NCBI GenBank assembly: GCA_033764095.1
Contig: JANRJF010000160.1
Location: forward strand, 1 to 14,564
Length of the DNA: 14,564 nt
Direction: 5' to 3'
Source: JBDTMT01 sp033764095
Lineage (GTDB): Bacteria > Desulfobacterota > Binatia > HRBIN30 > CADEER01
Made by a program: the position numbers and the translations under genes. This document shows positions 6,658 through 14,564 of this stretch, one piece after another. Each line of letters begins with the position of its first letter. Position 1 is the stretch's first letter. The notes beneath the pieces were generated by a model. It did no database searches and was not told where the DNA came from. It saw only the letters and a list, made by a program, of their open reading frames with translations.

Positions 6658-7137
6658 TTACGGCGGCACACCGGTGGCCGCTGGGGTCGGCGGCGGGAGT
6701 AGTCGAACGTCGGTCAGGAGGATGTTGCGCGAGCCACGACGCCGATAGCCGGTGATCACCAGGCGGTCGGTCGGGGTGGCCGCCTCGATGGCCTTCGTCT
6801 GATCCGGCTGTTCGGCGAACAGGTAGAAGTTCGGGGTGTACGGCTCGACCGCGGACAGGATGTCCATCGGCAGCCGTCCGCTGTTCAGCACCCGCATGTG
6901 GAAAAGGTGGAAGTGCCAGGTGCGACGCTTGAACCGATCGCCCAGCACCAGATCCCAGCCGCCAGTCTCGTTGCGGGCCGGCTTGCCGACGTGGCCGGTG
7001 AGCTCCAGTAGGTCGGGCGGCTCCAAGCCGTTGTAGGGCTCGATCTGCGCGCCGACCGCCGAAACGCCCAGCGCAACCAGCAACGGGGCCGCTAATGTGC
7101 GGCGCCACGCCGCGATGCCGCGCAGCCTCACTCCCAC
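6658..7137 (-). CDS. Small exported protein of unknown function, possibly OB-like
   Basis: I do not recognise the family. The 159-residue product starts at a GTG with AAGG about 7 bases upstream; a second GTG two codons later is an alternative. Residues 1-30 form a signal peptide (RR, hydrophobic core, cut after VGA). The mature part is compact and strand-rich. ELTGHVGK and WDLVLGDRF come early, then WHFHLFHMRVLNSGRLP and YTPNFYLFAEQPDQ. Near the end DRLVITGYRRRGSRNILLTDV recalls the final strands of an OB fold, a guess from pattern only. No cysteines and no transmembrane helix are seen after the signal, so it is probably soluble in the periplasm. It is divergent from the flavin reductase gene across 73 bases. 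A competing minus frame at 6650-7108 is Arg/Pro-rich with no signal peptide and was set aside. Confidence 0.72.
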   Translation of the reverse strand: MGVRLRGIAAWRRTLAAPLLVALGVSAVGAQIEPYNGLEPPDLLELTGHVGKPARNETGGWDLVLGDRFKRRTWHFHLFHMRVLNSGRLPMDILSAVEPYTPNFYLFAEQPDQTKAIEAATPTDRLVITGYRRRGSRNILLTDVRLLPPPTPAATGVPP

Positions 7138-7210
7138 TTTCTTGCCTTATCGCACGGAATCAGATGAGGTGACACCCCATTCCAGTCACCGAGCCCGCCG
7201 CAGAACGCCG

Positions 7211-7686
7211 ATGCCGATCGACAAGGATCTCTTCCGCCAGGTGATGAGCCACTTCGCCGCCGGCGTCACGGTGGTCACCACCTTCGATCGCCAGAACGAA
7301 CCGCACGGCCTCACCGCCACCTCGTTTGCCTCGCTGTCGCTCGACCCGCCGCTGGCACTGATCTGCATCGACAAGAAGGCCGAGACCTACGAGCACTTCG
7401 AACCGGCCGGGATCTATGCGGTGAACTTCCTGGCGCACGACCAGCGCGACATCTCGCAGCGCTTTGCCAAACATGGCGGCGAGAAGTTCCGCGACATCGA
7501 GTGGGCACGCGGGCCGCTCGGCGCGCCGATTCTGGGCGGCACCATCGGGCACGTCGAGTGCCGCATCGTGCAGAGCTACGACGGCGGCGACCACACCATC
7601 TACGTCGGCCAGATCGAGTCGGCGGCGCACGGCGACGGTCCGCCACTGCTCTACTTCCGCCACGCCTACCGGCGCGTCGAGGAGAC

Positions 7687-7690
<4 letters not shown>
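7211..7690 (+). CDS. Flavin reductase-like, FMN-binding split-barrel protein
   Basis: The 159-residue product matches the flavin reductase domain family (HpaC/RutF-like). These proteins use NAD(P)H to reduce free FMN or FAD for a partner monooxygenase, or act as flavoprotein oxidoreductases. Visible family features are FAAGVTVVTT near the N-terminus, GLTATSFASLSLDPPLALIC (flavin-binding region), YAVNFLAHDQRDISQRFA, and HVECRIVQSYDGGDHTIYVG with the conserved late GDHTI histidine. The start is set by homology: MPIDKDLFRQVM is where the family begins, though the Shine-Dalgarno is poor and the frame is open further upstream. The stop overlaps the glmU start (GTGA), so the two are translationally coupled. 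No monooxygenase partner lies in the window, so substrate and partner cannot be named. Confidence 0.85.
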
Positions 7691-9240
<1,550 letters not shown>

Positions 9241-9290
9241 CCCGCGCCACCCTTCCGCCCCCCAACCGCCCGCGCTATAGCTCGCACGCC

Positions 9291-10538
9291 ATGTTCACGA
9301 CGTTCCGGGCAGCGTCGAAACGGCCGCGGCAGATCAGCTCGATCGAGGAGGCGGTCGCCGACATCAAAGCCGGCAAGATGGTCATCCTCATGGATGACGA
9401 GCAGCGCGAGAACGAGGGCGACCTGTGCATGGCCGCCACCAAGGCGACGCCGGCGGCCATCAACTTCATGGCCAAATACGGCCGCGGCCTGATCTGCCTG
9501 GCGCTCAGCGAGGCGCGCATCGAGCAGCTCGGCCTGTCGATGATGGTGAGCGACAACCGCGCGCCGCTCGGCACCGCGTTCACCGTGTCGATCGACGCGC
9601 GACAGGGCATCAGCCACGGCGTCTCGGCGCACGACCGCGCCGTCACCATCGAGACGGCGATGCGCGACGACGTCGGCCCGCAGGACATCGTCACGCCCGG
9701 CCATGTCTTTCCGTTGCGCGCGCGGCGCGGCGGCGTGCTGGTGCGCACCGGACAGACCGAGGGCGGCGTCGATCTCGCCCGCCTGGCGGGTCTGCCGTCC
9801 GGCAGCGTGATCTGCGAGATCATGAACGAGGACGGCAGCATGGCACGGCTGCCCGACCTCGAGCGCTTCGCCGCCCGGCACGGGCTGAAGATCTGCACCA
9901 TCGCCGACCTGATCCAGTATCGGCTGCGCCATGACTCGCTGGTGCACCGCGTCGCCACGGCGGTGGTGCCGACCCGCTACGGCGGACCGATGACCGCGCA
10001 CGTCTACAAGACCGATGTCGACGACGGCGAGCACCTGGCGCTGGTGCGCGGTGAGATCACGCCCGACAAGCCGATCCTGGTGCGCGCCCACGCCGAGTAT
10101 CTGCCCGGCGATGTCTTCGGCTCCGCCGATCGCGACACCTCGGCGCTGCTGCATCGTTCGATGCAGATGATCGCCCGGGCGGGACGCGGGGTGATCCTCT
10201 ACCTGCGCCGCGACGCGCAGGGCGTCGAGCTGCTCGACCGCACCCGGCCGCGTGAGACGGCGCGCCGGCCGAGCACGGATCTCGCCAACAGCGCCACCGA
10301 CTTCCGCGAGTACGGCGTCGGCGCGCAGATCCTGCGCGACCTCGGGCTCGGCAAGATCCGCCTGATCACCAACTACCCGCGCCGCCTGGTGAGCCTGCCC
10401 GGCTACGGCCTGGAGATCGTCGAGTGCGTGCCGATCCGTCTCGACGCGGCGAAGAAGGCGAAACCGGCGCGGGCGACCGCGCCGGCGCGCGGCGCTCACT
10501 CGAAGAGCTTGGCGAGGCGTTCGAGCTCGAAGCGGTAG
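9291..10538 (+). CDS. ribB: 3,4-dihydroxy-2-butanone 4-phosphate synthase with degenerate GTP cyclohydrolase II domain (RibBX-like)
   Basis: The N-terminal half (about residues 15-220) is a typical RibB, which converts ribulose 5-phosphate to the four-carbon precursor of riboflavin. It has DDEQRENEGDL (35-45, acidic metal ligands), GISHGVSAHDRAVTI, TPGHVFPLRA, RTGQTEGGVDLARLAG and ICEIMNEDG. The C-terminal half resembles GTP cyclohydrolase II, but the three zinc cysteines (E. coli C54, C65, C67) align by exact spacing with Tyr270, Arg281 and Thr283. The GRGIGL loop reads AQGVELL and part of the DTVEAN region is missing. It should not act on GTP. This matches the RibBX variant described in Proteobacteria. 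A separate GTP cyclohydrolase II is expected elsewhere. The 415-residue protein ends in a basic Lys/Ala/Arg/Ser tail. Only 50 bases separate it from glmU, leaving no room for an FMN riboswitch. Automated tools may call it ribBA. Confidence 0.93.
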   Translation: MFTTFRAASKRPRQISSIEEAVADIKAGKMVILMDDEQRENEGDLCMAATKATPAAINFMAKYGRGLICLALSEARIEQLGLSMMVSDNRAPLGTAFTVSIDARQGISHGVSAHDRAVTIETAMRDDVGPQDIVTPGHVFPLRARRGGVLVRTGQTEGGVDLARLAGLPSGSVICEIMNEDGSMARLPDLERFAARHGLKICTIADLIQYRLRHDSLVHRVATAVVPTRYGGPMTAHVYKTDVDDGEHLALVRGEITPDKPILVRAHAEYLPGDVFGSADRDTSALLHRSMQMIARAGRGVILYLRRDAQGVELLDRTRPRETARRPSTDLANSATDFREYGVGAQILRDLGLGKIRLITNYPRRLVSLPGYGLEIVECVPIRLDAAKKAKPARATAPARGAHSKSLARRSSSKR

Positions 10539-11356
10539 AAGGCACCGCCGGTCAGGCCGTAACGCGCCGACGCCCCCTCGAGATTGGCGCTGGCGCCGAA
10601 GAAGAACGTCCAGCCGCCCCACATCACCTGCGGGCCGCCGCGGATCTCGGTGAAGTCGTTGTCGAAGCGCGAGCCGGTCTGGCCGTTGATCTCCAGCAGC
10701 CCGCGCGCCCCCCAGTCGTCGGCCGTGGCGCGACCCCAGGTCGGCGAGACGCCGGCGACGTCGTAGGTGAAGAGGTCGTCCTGGCCGTCCGAGTTGGTGC
10801 CGTTGAAGCCCGGATTGCCGAGGATCGAGATGCCCAGGTTGAGGTGCGTCGCCCAGTCGCCGAAGCGCTTCGAGCCCAGCATCTGGATGAAGAAGTCGGT
10901 TTCGTCGGTGCCGAGGTGGTCGGCCTTGTTGGCGTTCGGCAGCTTGACGCCGAAGCGCACGCCGAGCGCCGGGATCCAGGTGCGCTCGCTGACCGCCCAG
11001 ACCTTGGTGAACAGGCGCGCGTCGCCGCCGCCGTAGGTCGAGGTCTTGCCGTCGCTGACCGTGTTCTGGTCGAGCGCCAGCATCTCGTAGCTGGCCTGGA
11101 TCTCGACGATGTCGGCCGGCGCGATGCGGAAGGCGAGCTCCGGCACCGCGGTCAGGCTCTGCCACTTGATCTCGCCGCGCGGCGTGAACGGCGGGTAGCG
11201 CGCGTCGTTGAAGTAGCTGGCGCCGAAGCCGATCTCGGCGGTGCGGCCGGGCAGCGTCTCGGCCGTCTCGGCTTCCAGCGGCGCCAGCCATTCGGCGCGC
11301 AGCGGGGTCGCGAACAGGGCACACAGCGCGAAACCGAGCGCGACGCGAGACATCAT
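10496..11356 (-). CDS. Predicted outer-membrane beta-barrel, MetA/phenol-degradation transporter-like
   Basis: The 286-residue product has a signal peptide (1-21, cut after LRA) followed by alternating aromatic and polar strands typical of an outer-membrane barrel. Examples are AEIGFGASYFNDARY, VPELAFRIAPADIVEIQASY, WIPALGVRFGVKLPNAN, DWATHLNLGISILGN, RGGPQVMWGGWTFFFGAS and AFYRFELERLAKLF. The GVRFGVKLPNAN, DETDFF and LNLGI pattern recalls the MetA-pathway phenol degradation / transporter barrels (PF13557), a group with little tested function. The start has two adjacent Met codons (11356, 11353) and no clear Shine-Dalgarno. It is divergent from dsbD across 51 bases and its 3' end overlaps the ribB-type gene tail-to-tail by 43 bases. 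The barrel call is firm enough; the cargo is unknown, and the family assignment is from pattern only. Confidence 0.72.
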   Translation of the reverse strand: MMSRVALGFALCALFATPLRAEWLAPLEAETAETLPGRTAEIGFGASYFNDARYPPFTPRGEIKWQSLTAVPELAFRIAPADIVEIQASYEMLALDQNTVSDGKTSTYGGGDARLFTKVWAVSERTWIPALGVRFGVKLPNANKADHLGTDETDFFIQMLGSKRFGDWATHLNLGISILGNPGFNGTNSDGQDDLFTYDVAGVSPTWGRATADDWGARGLLEINGQTGSRFDNDFTEIRGGPQVMWGGWTFFFGASANLEGASARYGLTGGAFYRFELERLAKLFE

Positions 11357-11407
11357 GACCCGGCGCGAGTATCTGCGCGCCTGCTGATTTGCAACCGCCC
11401 AGACCCC

Positions 11408-13204
11408 ATGCTTGCATCGCTACGCATCATGCGTCGCCCACTGCTGAGCTGTTGCGCGGTCCTCGCCGCGCTCGCGTGGTCCGCGACCTGCCACGCGGCC
11501 GACCCGAAGGTCGCGCTGGCGCTCTCGCCGTCGCCGGCGACGCTGGCGCGCGGCGCTGCCGGCGGCTCGGTCGAGCTCACCGTCGCCGCCAGCGTCGCGC
11601 CCGGCTGGCACATCAACGCGCACCAGCCGACCGAGAAGTTCCTCGTCCCGACGACGCTGACGCTGAGCCTGCCCGACGGCGTCAGCGCCACGCCAGTCAC
11701 CTACCCGGCCCCGAAGACGCAGCGCTTCGCCTTCGCCGGCGATCTCCAGCTGCAGGTCTATTCCGGCACCGTGCCGCTGACGGCAACCGTGACCGTGCCG
11801 GCCGGCTTCGCCGCCGCGACGCTGCCGATCGAGGCGGTGCTGCGCTTCCAGGCCTGCGACGACACCACCTGCGCGCCGCCGACCAGCGTCAAGGCGTCGA
11901 TCAGCGTGCCGGTGCGCGACGGCCAGGCGGCGGCGCCGGCGGCCGGCGCGGTCGGCGGGATCGGCGCGTTGCTGCGCGGCGGCGCCGGCGGCACCGACGG
12001 CGCCTCGCTGCTCGCCCAGTTCGCCGCCCGCTACGGCATCGGGCTGACCCTGGCGATGGTCGCGCTGCTCGGCCTCGGCCTCAATCTCACCCCGTGCGTC
12101 TACCCGTTGATCTCGGTGACGCTGGCCTACTTCGGCGCCCAGGCGCGCAGCCGCGGGCGCGTCACCTGGCTGGCCGCGCTGTACGTCGTCGGCATCGCGC
12201 TGTCGTTCTCCGCCCTCGGCGTCGCCGCCGCCCTGTCGGGCGGCCTGTTCGGCGCCGCCCTGCAGCAGCCGGCGGTGGTGCTCGGCATCGCCGGCCTGAT
12301 GGTCGCGCTGGCGTTGTCGAGCTTCGGCCTCTACCAGCTGCAGCCGCCCGCCGCGTTGCTGCAGTGGGCCGGCGGCAGCGCCACCGGCGCCGCCGGCGCG
12401 GTGTTCATGGGCCTCACCATGGGCATCGTCGCGGCGCCGTGCGTCGGGCCGATCGTCGTCGGCCTGCTGCTGTTCGTCGGCAGCCGACAGGAGGCCGGGC
12501 TCGGCTTCCTGCTCTTCTTCAGCCTGGCGATCGGTATGGGCGTGCCGTACATCGTGCTGGCGGTGATGGCCGGCTCGTTGGCCAAGCTGCCGCGCTCGGG
12601 CGAGTGGCTGATGTGGACCGAGCACTTCTTCGGCTGCGTGCTGCTCTGCCTGGCGGCGTACTACGTCGCCACCCTGCTGCCGGCCCCGCTCAAGACCTGG
12701 CTGCTGCCGGCGACCATCGCCCTCTCGGGCATCTATCTCGGCTTCGTCGACCGCGCCGGGCGCGCGTTGCCGGGCTTCCCGGTGCTCAAGGGCGCGGTCG
12801 GCGTCGGCATGCTGGCGCTCGCCGCCTGGCTGGCGCGTCCGGCGGATACCGCGCTGGCGGCGATCGCCTGGGAGCCGGCCGAGCGCTGGACCGCCGCCCG
12901 TCACGACGGCGCGCGCCCGGTGCTGCTCGAGTTCGGCGCCGAATGGTGCATCCCCTGCCGCGAGATGGAGTCGACCACCTACGTCCATCCCGACGTGGTG
13001 CGCGAGGCCGACCGCTTCCGCATGGTGAAGGCCGACATCACCGAGGAGAACGAGGCGACGTCGGCGCTCACCGGCGCCTACGACGTGAAGGGCGTGCCGA
13101 CGGTCATCCTGTTCGACCCCAAAGGCGGCGAGACGCAGCGCCTGGTCGGCTACGTCGGCCCCGACCAGATGCTGGCGGCGATGCGCGCCGTTCCCTCCCC
13201 CTGA
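11408..13204 (+). CDS. dsbD: Thiol:disulfide interchange protein DsbD
   Basis: DsbD carries electrons from cytoplasmic thioredoxin across the inner membrane to periplasmic partners such as DsbC and the cytochrome c maturation thioredoxins. All three domains are present. After a signal peptide, an N-terminal immunoglobulin-like domain carries C150 and C155 (FQACDDTTC). A polytopic membrane domain carries C230 in LTPCVYPL and C345 in AAPCVGPI, the redox pair of the core. A C-terminal thioredoxin domain has EWCIPC (C514, C517) and KGVPTVI with the cis-proline. At 598 residues it is close to the family norm (565 in E. coli). Neither this ATG nor the one seven codons later (11429, MRRPLLSCC) has a good ribosome site; the later one gives a more typical signal peptide. 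It may serve the cysteine-rich surface proteins of this window, but that is only suggestive. Confidence 0.95.
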   Translation: MLASLRIMRRPLLSCCAVLAALAWSATCHAADPKVALALSPSPATLARGAAGGSVELTVAASVAPGWHINAHQPTEKFLVPTTLTLSLPDGVSATPVTYPAPKTQRFAFAGDLQLQVYSGTVPLTATVTVPAGFAAATLPIEAVLRFQACDDTTCAPPTSVKASISVPVRDGQAAAPAAGAVGGIGALLRGGAGGTDGASLLAQFAARYGIGLTLAMVALLGLGLNLTPCVYPLISVTLAYFGAQARSRGRVTWLAALYVVGIALSFSALGVAAALSGGLFGAALQQPAVVLGIAGLMVALALSSFGLYQLQPPAALLQWAGGSATGAAGAVFMGLTMGIVAAPCVGPIVVGLLLFVGSRQEAGLGFLLFFSLAIGMGVPYIVLAVMAGSLAKLPRSGEWLMWTEHFFGCVLLCLAAYYVATLLPAPLKTWLLPATIALSGIYLGFVDRAGRALPGFPVLKGAVGVGMLALAAWLARPADTALAAIAWEPAERWTAARHDGARPVLLEFGAEWCIPCREMESTTYVHPDVVREADRFRMVKADITEENEATSALTGAYDVKGVPTVILFDPKGGETQRLVGYVGPDQMLAAMRAVPSP

Positions 13205-13226
13205 GGCGCGCCGCCAGCGGCGCCAC

Positions 13227-13254
13227 TTGAGCCGGCCCGGGCCGCTCCTGTAGC
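13227..13254 (+). promoter_or_regulatory. Possible promoter of the DEAD-box helicase gene
   Basis: TTGAGC, 16 bases, then TGTAGC, ending 12 bases before the ATG. If used, the leader would be only about 5 bases and the message nearly leaderless, which fits the lack of a Shine-Dalgarno before this start. Confidence 0.4.
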
Positions 13255-13266
13255 TTCCCGCGAAGC

Positions 13267-14564
13267 ATGTCGGTTCCCGAGCATCCGGTTCCGTTCAACA
13301 CGCTGCCCATCGCCGAGTCGGTGCAGCGCGGTCTCGACGCCATCGGCTTCGAGGCCTGCACGCCGATCCAGGCGCGCTCGCTGCCGATCTCGTTGAGCGG
13401 CAGGGACGTCGCCGGCCAGGCGCAGACCGGCACCGGCAAGACCGCCGCCTTCCTGATCACCGTCTTCACCCGCCTGCTCAAGCATCCCGAGCGCAAGGAG
13501 GGGCCGCGGGCGCTGATCATCGCGCCCACCCGCGAGCTGGTCGTGCAGATCCTGCAGGACGCGCAGGGCATCGGCGAGTTCACCGGGCTGACTTTTCACG
13601 CCGTCTACGGCGGCGTCGACTACGGCAAGCAGCGCGAGATCCTGCGCGACGGCATCGACGTGCTGATCGGCACACCCGGCCGGCTGATCGACTACTTCAA
13701 GCAGCGCGTCTACTCGCTCAAGCACGCCGAGGTGCTGGTCATCGACGAAGCCGACCGCATGTTCGACATGGGCTTCATCGCCGACCTGCGCTACCTGCTG
13801 CGCCGCCTGCCGCCGGTCGACAAGCGCCAGTCGATGCTGTTCTCGGCGACGCTCAACTGGGACGTCATGGAGCTCGCCTACGAGCACATGAACGACCCGG
13901 TGAAGGTGGCGGTCGAGCCGGAGAAGGTGACGGCGGAAAAGGTCGAGCACGTGCTCTACCACGTCGGCCGGCACGAGAAGCTGCCGCTGCTGCTCGGGCT
14001 GATGCAGCGCGAGAAACCGGAGCGCGCGCTGTTCTTCGTCAACACCAAGCGGGAGGCCGAGTGGCTGGCCAATCGGCTGGAGGACAACGGCCACCACGCC
14101 GCGGCGCTGACCGGCGACCTGCACCAGCGCGTGCGCCTGCGCGTGCTGCGCGAGTTCAAGGATGGTGAGCTGCCGTTCCTGATCGCCACCGACGTCGCCT
14201 CGCGCGGCCTGCACATCGAGGGCGTCACGCACGTGTTCAACTACGACGTGCCGCAGGATCCCGAGGACTACGTGCACCGCATCGGCCGCACCGCGCGCGC
14301 CGGCGCGTCGGGCAAGGCGATCACGCTCGCCTGCGAGTCGTACGTCGAGGCGCTGGAGCCGATCGAGGCGCTCATCGGCTTCCGCCTGCCGGCGATCCAC
14401 GTCGAGGACGACATGCTGGTGAAGCCGGCGCCGCCGACGCACCGCGCCCGCCCCGAGCGCGCCTTCCAGCGCGACGGCGGCCGCGGCCGCCAGGGGCGCG
14501 AGGGGCACGGCCAGGGACGCGACCGCCGGCGCGGCGCTGACGGTCCGCCGCGCGAGTCGCAGGC
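13267..14564 (+). CDS. rhlB: DEAD-box ATP-dependent RNA helicase, RhlB type (3' end outside the window)
   Basis: The reading frame stays open to the window edge, giving 432 codons without a stop. The two RecA-like domains carry all main motifs: FEACTPIQ (Q motif), AQTGTGKT (52-59, Walker A), PTRELV, TPGRLID, DEAD at 160-163, SAT at 193-195, NTKREAEWLANRL, TGD, ATDVASRGLHIEG and HRIGRTARAG (337-346). Similarity to E. coli RhlB is strong throughout, including GRDVAGQAQTGTGKT, GFI.DLR.LLRRLPP and DYVHRIGRT, rather than to RhlE or CsdA. RhlB unwinds RNA for the degradosome in E. coli; whether a degradosome exists here is unknown. The end seen is Arg/Gly/Gln-rich (about residue 400 on), typical of RNA-binding tails. 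No Shine-Dalgarno precedes the ATG; an internal GTG start is unlikely because the homology begins right away. Confidence 0.93.
   Translation, partial: MSVPEHPVPFNTLPIAESVQRGLDAIGFEACTPIQARSLPISLSGRDVAGQAQTGTGKTAAFLITVFTRLLKHPERKEGPRALIIAPTRELVVQILQDAQGIGEFTGLTFHAVYGGVDYGKQREILRDGIDVLIGTPGRLIDYFKQRVYSLKHAEVLVIDEADRMFDMGFIADLRYLLRRLPPVDKRQSMLFSATLNWDVMELAYEHMNDPVKVAVEPEKVTAEKVEHVLYHVGRHEKLPLLLGLMQREKPERALFFVNTKREAEWLANRLEDNGHHAAALTGDLHQRVRLRVLREFKDGELPFLIATDVASRGLHIEGVTHVFNYDVPQDPEDYVHRIGRTARAGASGKAITLACESYVEALEPIEALIGFRLPAIHVEDDMLVKPAPPTHRARPERAFQRDGGRGRQGREGHGQGRDRRRGADGPPRESQ

Noticed and set aside
6650..7108. Competing minus-strand frame of 152 codons
   Set aside because: Arg/Pro/His-rich with no signal peptide, whereas the overlapping frame has a signal peptide and a balanced, strand-forming composition.
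9241..9290. FMN riboswitch before the ribB-type gene
   Set aside because: Only 50 bases lie between the stop of glmU and the start codon, and no RFN element motif is seen.
11420..12988. 522-codon minus-strand frame opposite dsbD, with a similar one opposite rhlB (13150-14508)
   Set aside because: Both lie antisense to genes with complete family motifs and show no motif of their own.
13208..13223. GCGCCG-CCAG-CGGCGC hairpin after dsbD
   Set aside because: Short stem without a T-run in GC-rich DNA; such inverted repeats are expected by chance, and it lies just before a possible promoter.

Overview
The window is a GC-rich stretch of bacterial chromosome. The gene content points to a Gram-negative, didermic bacterium: exported proteins with signal peptides, a predicted outer-membrane barrel, DsbD, GlmU and an RhlB-type helicase. 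Thr/Pro-rich stalks followed by C-terminal sorting tags, a MYXO-CTERM-like cysteine tag and an RpoD fragment of deltaproteobacterial flavour suggest a Desulfobacterota, Binatota or Myxococcota-like lineage. That placement is inference; no rRNA or tRNA is present to settle it. No CRISPR array, insertion sequence, rRNA or tRNA was seen.

Bases 1-6600 hold cell-surface proteins. Two tandem paralogues on the + strand share a roughly 250-residue domain with eight conserved cysteines, a Thr/Pro/Asn stalk and an almost identical C-terminal tag. Each is followed by a clear intrinsic terminator. Next come an otherwise featureless spacer holding an orphan sigma-70 region 4.2 fragment, and a minus-strand MaoC-like double hot-dog protein that appears to have lost its catalytic residues. 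A large minus-strand secreted protein follows, with a seven-bladed YVTN propeller, a stalk of about 365 residues and a different, cysteine-containing tag.

Bases 6650-14564 are mostly housekeeping. A small exported protein of unknown function is divergent from a + strand run of flavin reductase, glmU (4-base overlap) and a ribB-type gene. The ribB product carries a GTP cyclohydrolase II-like domain that lacks all three zinc cysteines (RibBX-like). This run converges on, and overlaps by 43 bases, a minus-strand outer-membrane barrel gene. The barrel gene is divergent from a full-length dsbD. An rhlB-type DEAD-box helicase runs off the right edge in its Arg/Gly-rich tail.

The genes fall into loose functional groups rather than one system. 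The surface group (two eight-cysteine stalked proteins and the propeller) would be exported by Sec, oxidised in the periplasm and anchored by C-terminal processing. DsbD supplies reductant to the same compartment. Flavin reductase and RibBX are both linked to flavin metabolism. The most promising novelty is the conserved eight-cysteine domain with its Pro-Ser-Pro-Thr-Ser-Pro tag, next to a stalked propeller that apparently uses a different sorting route.
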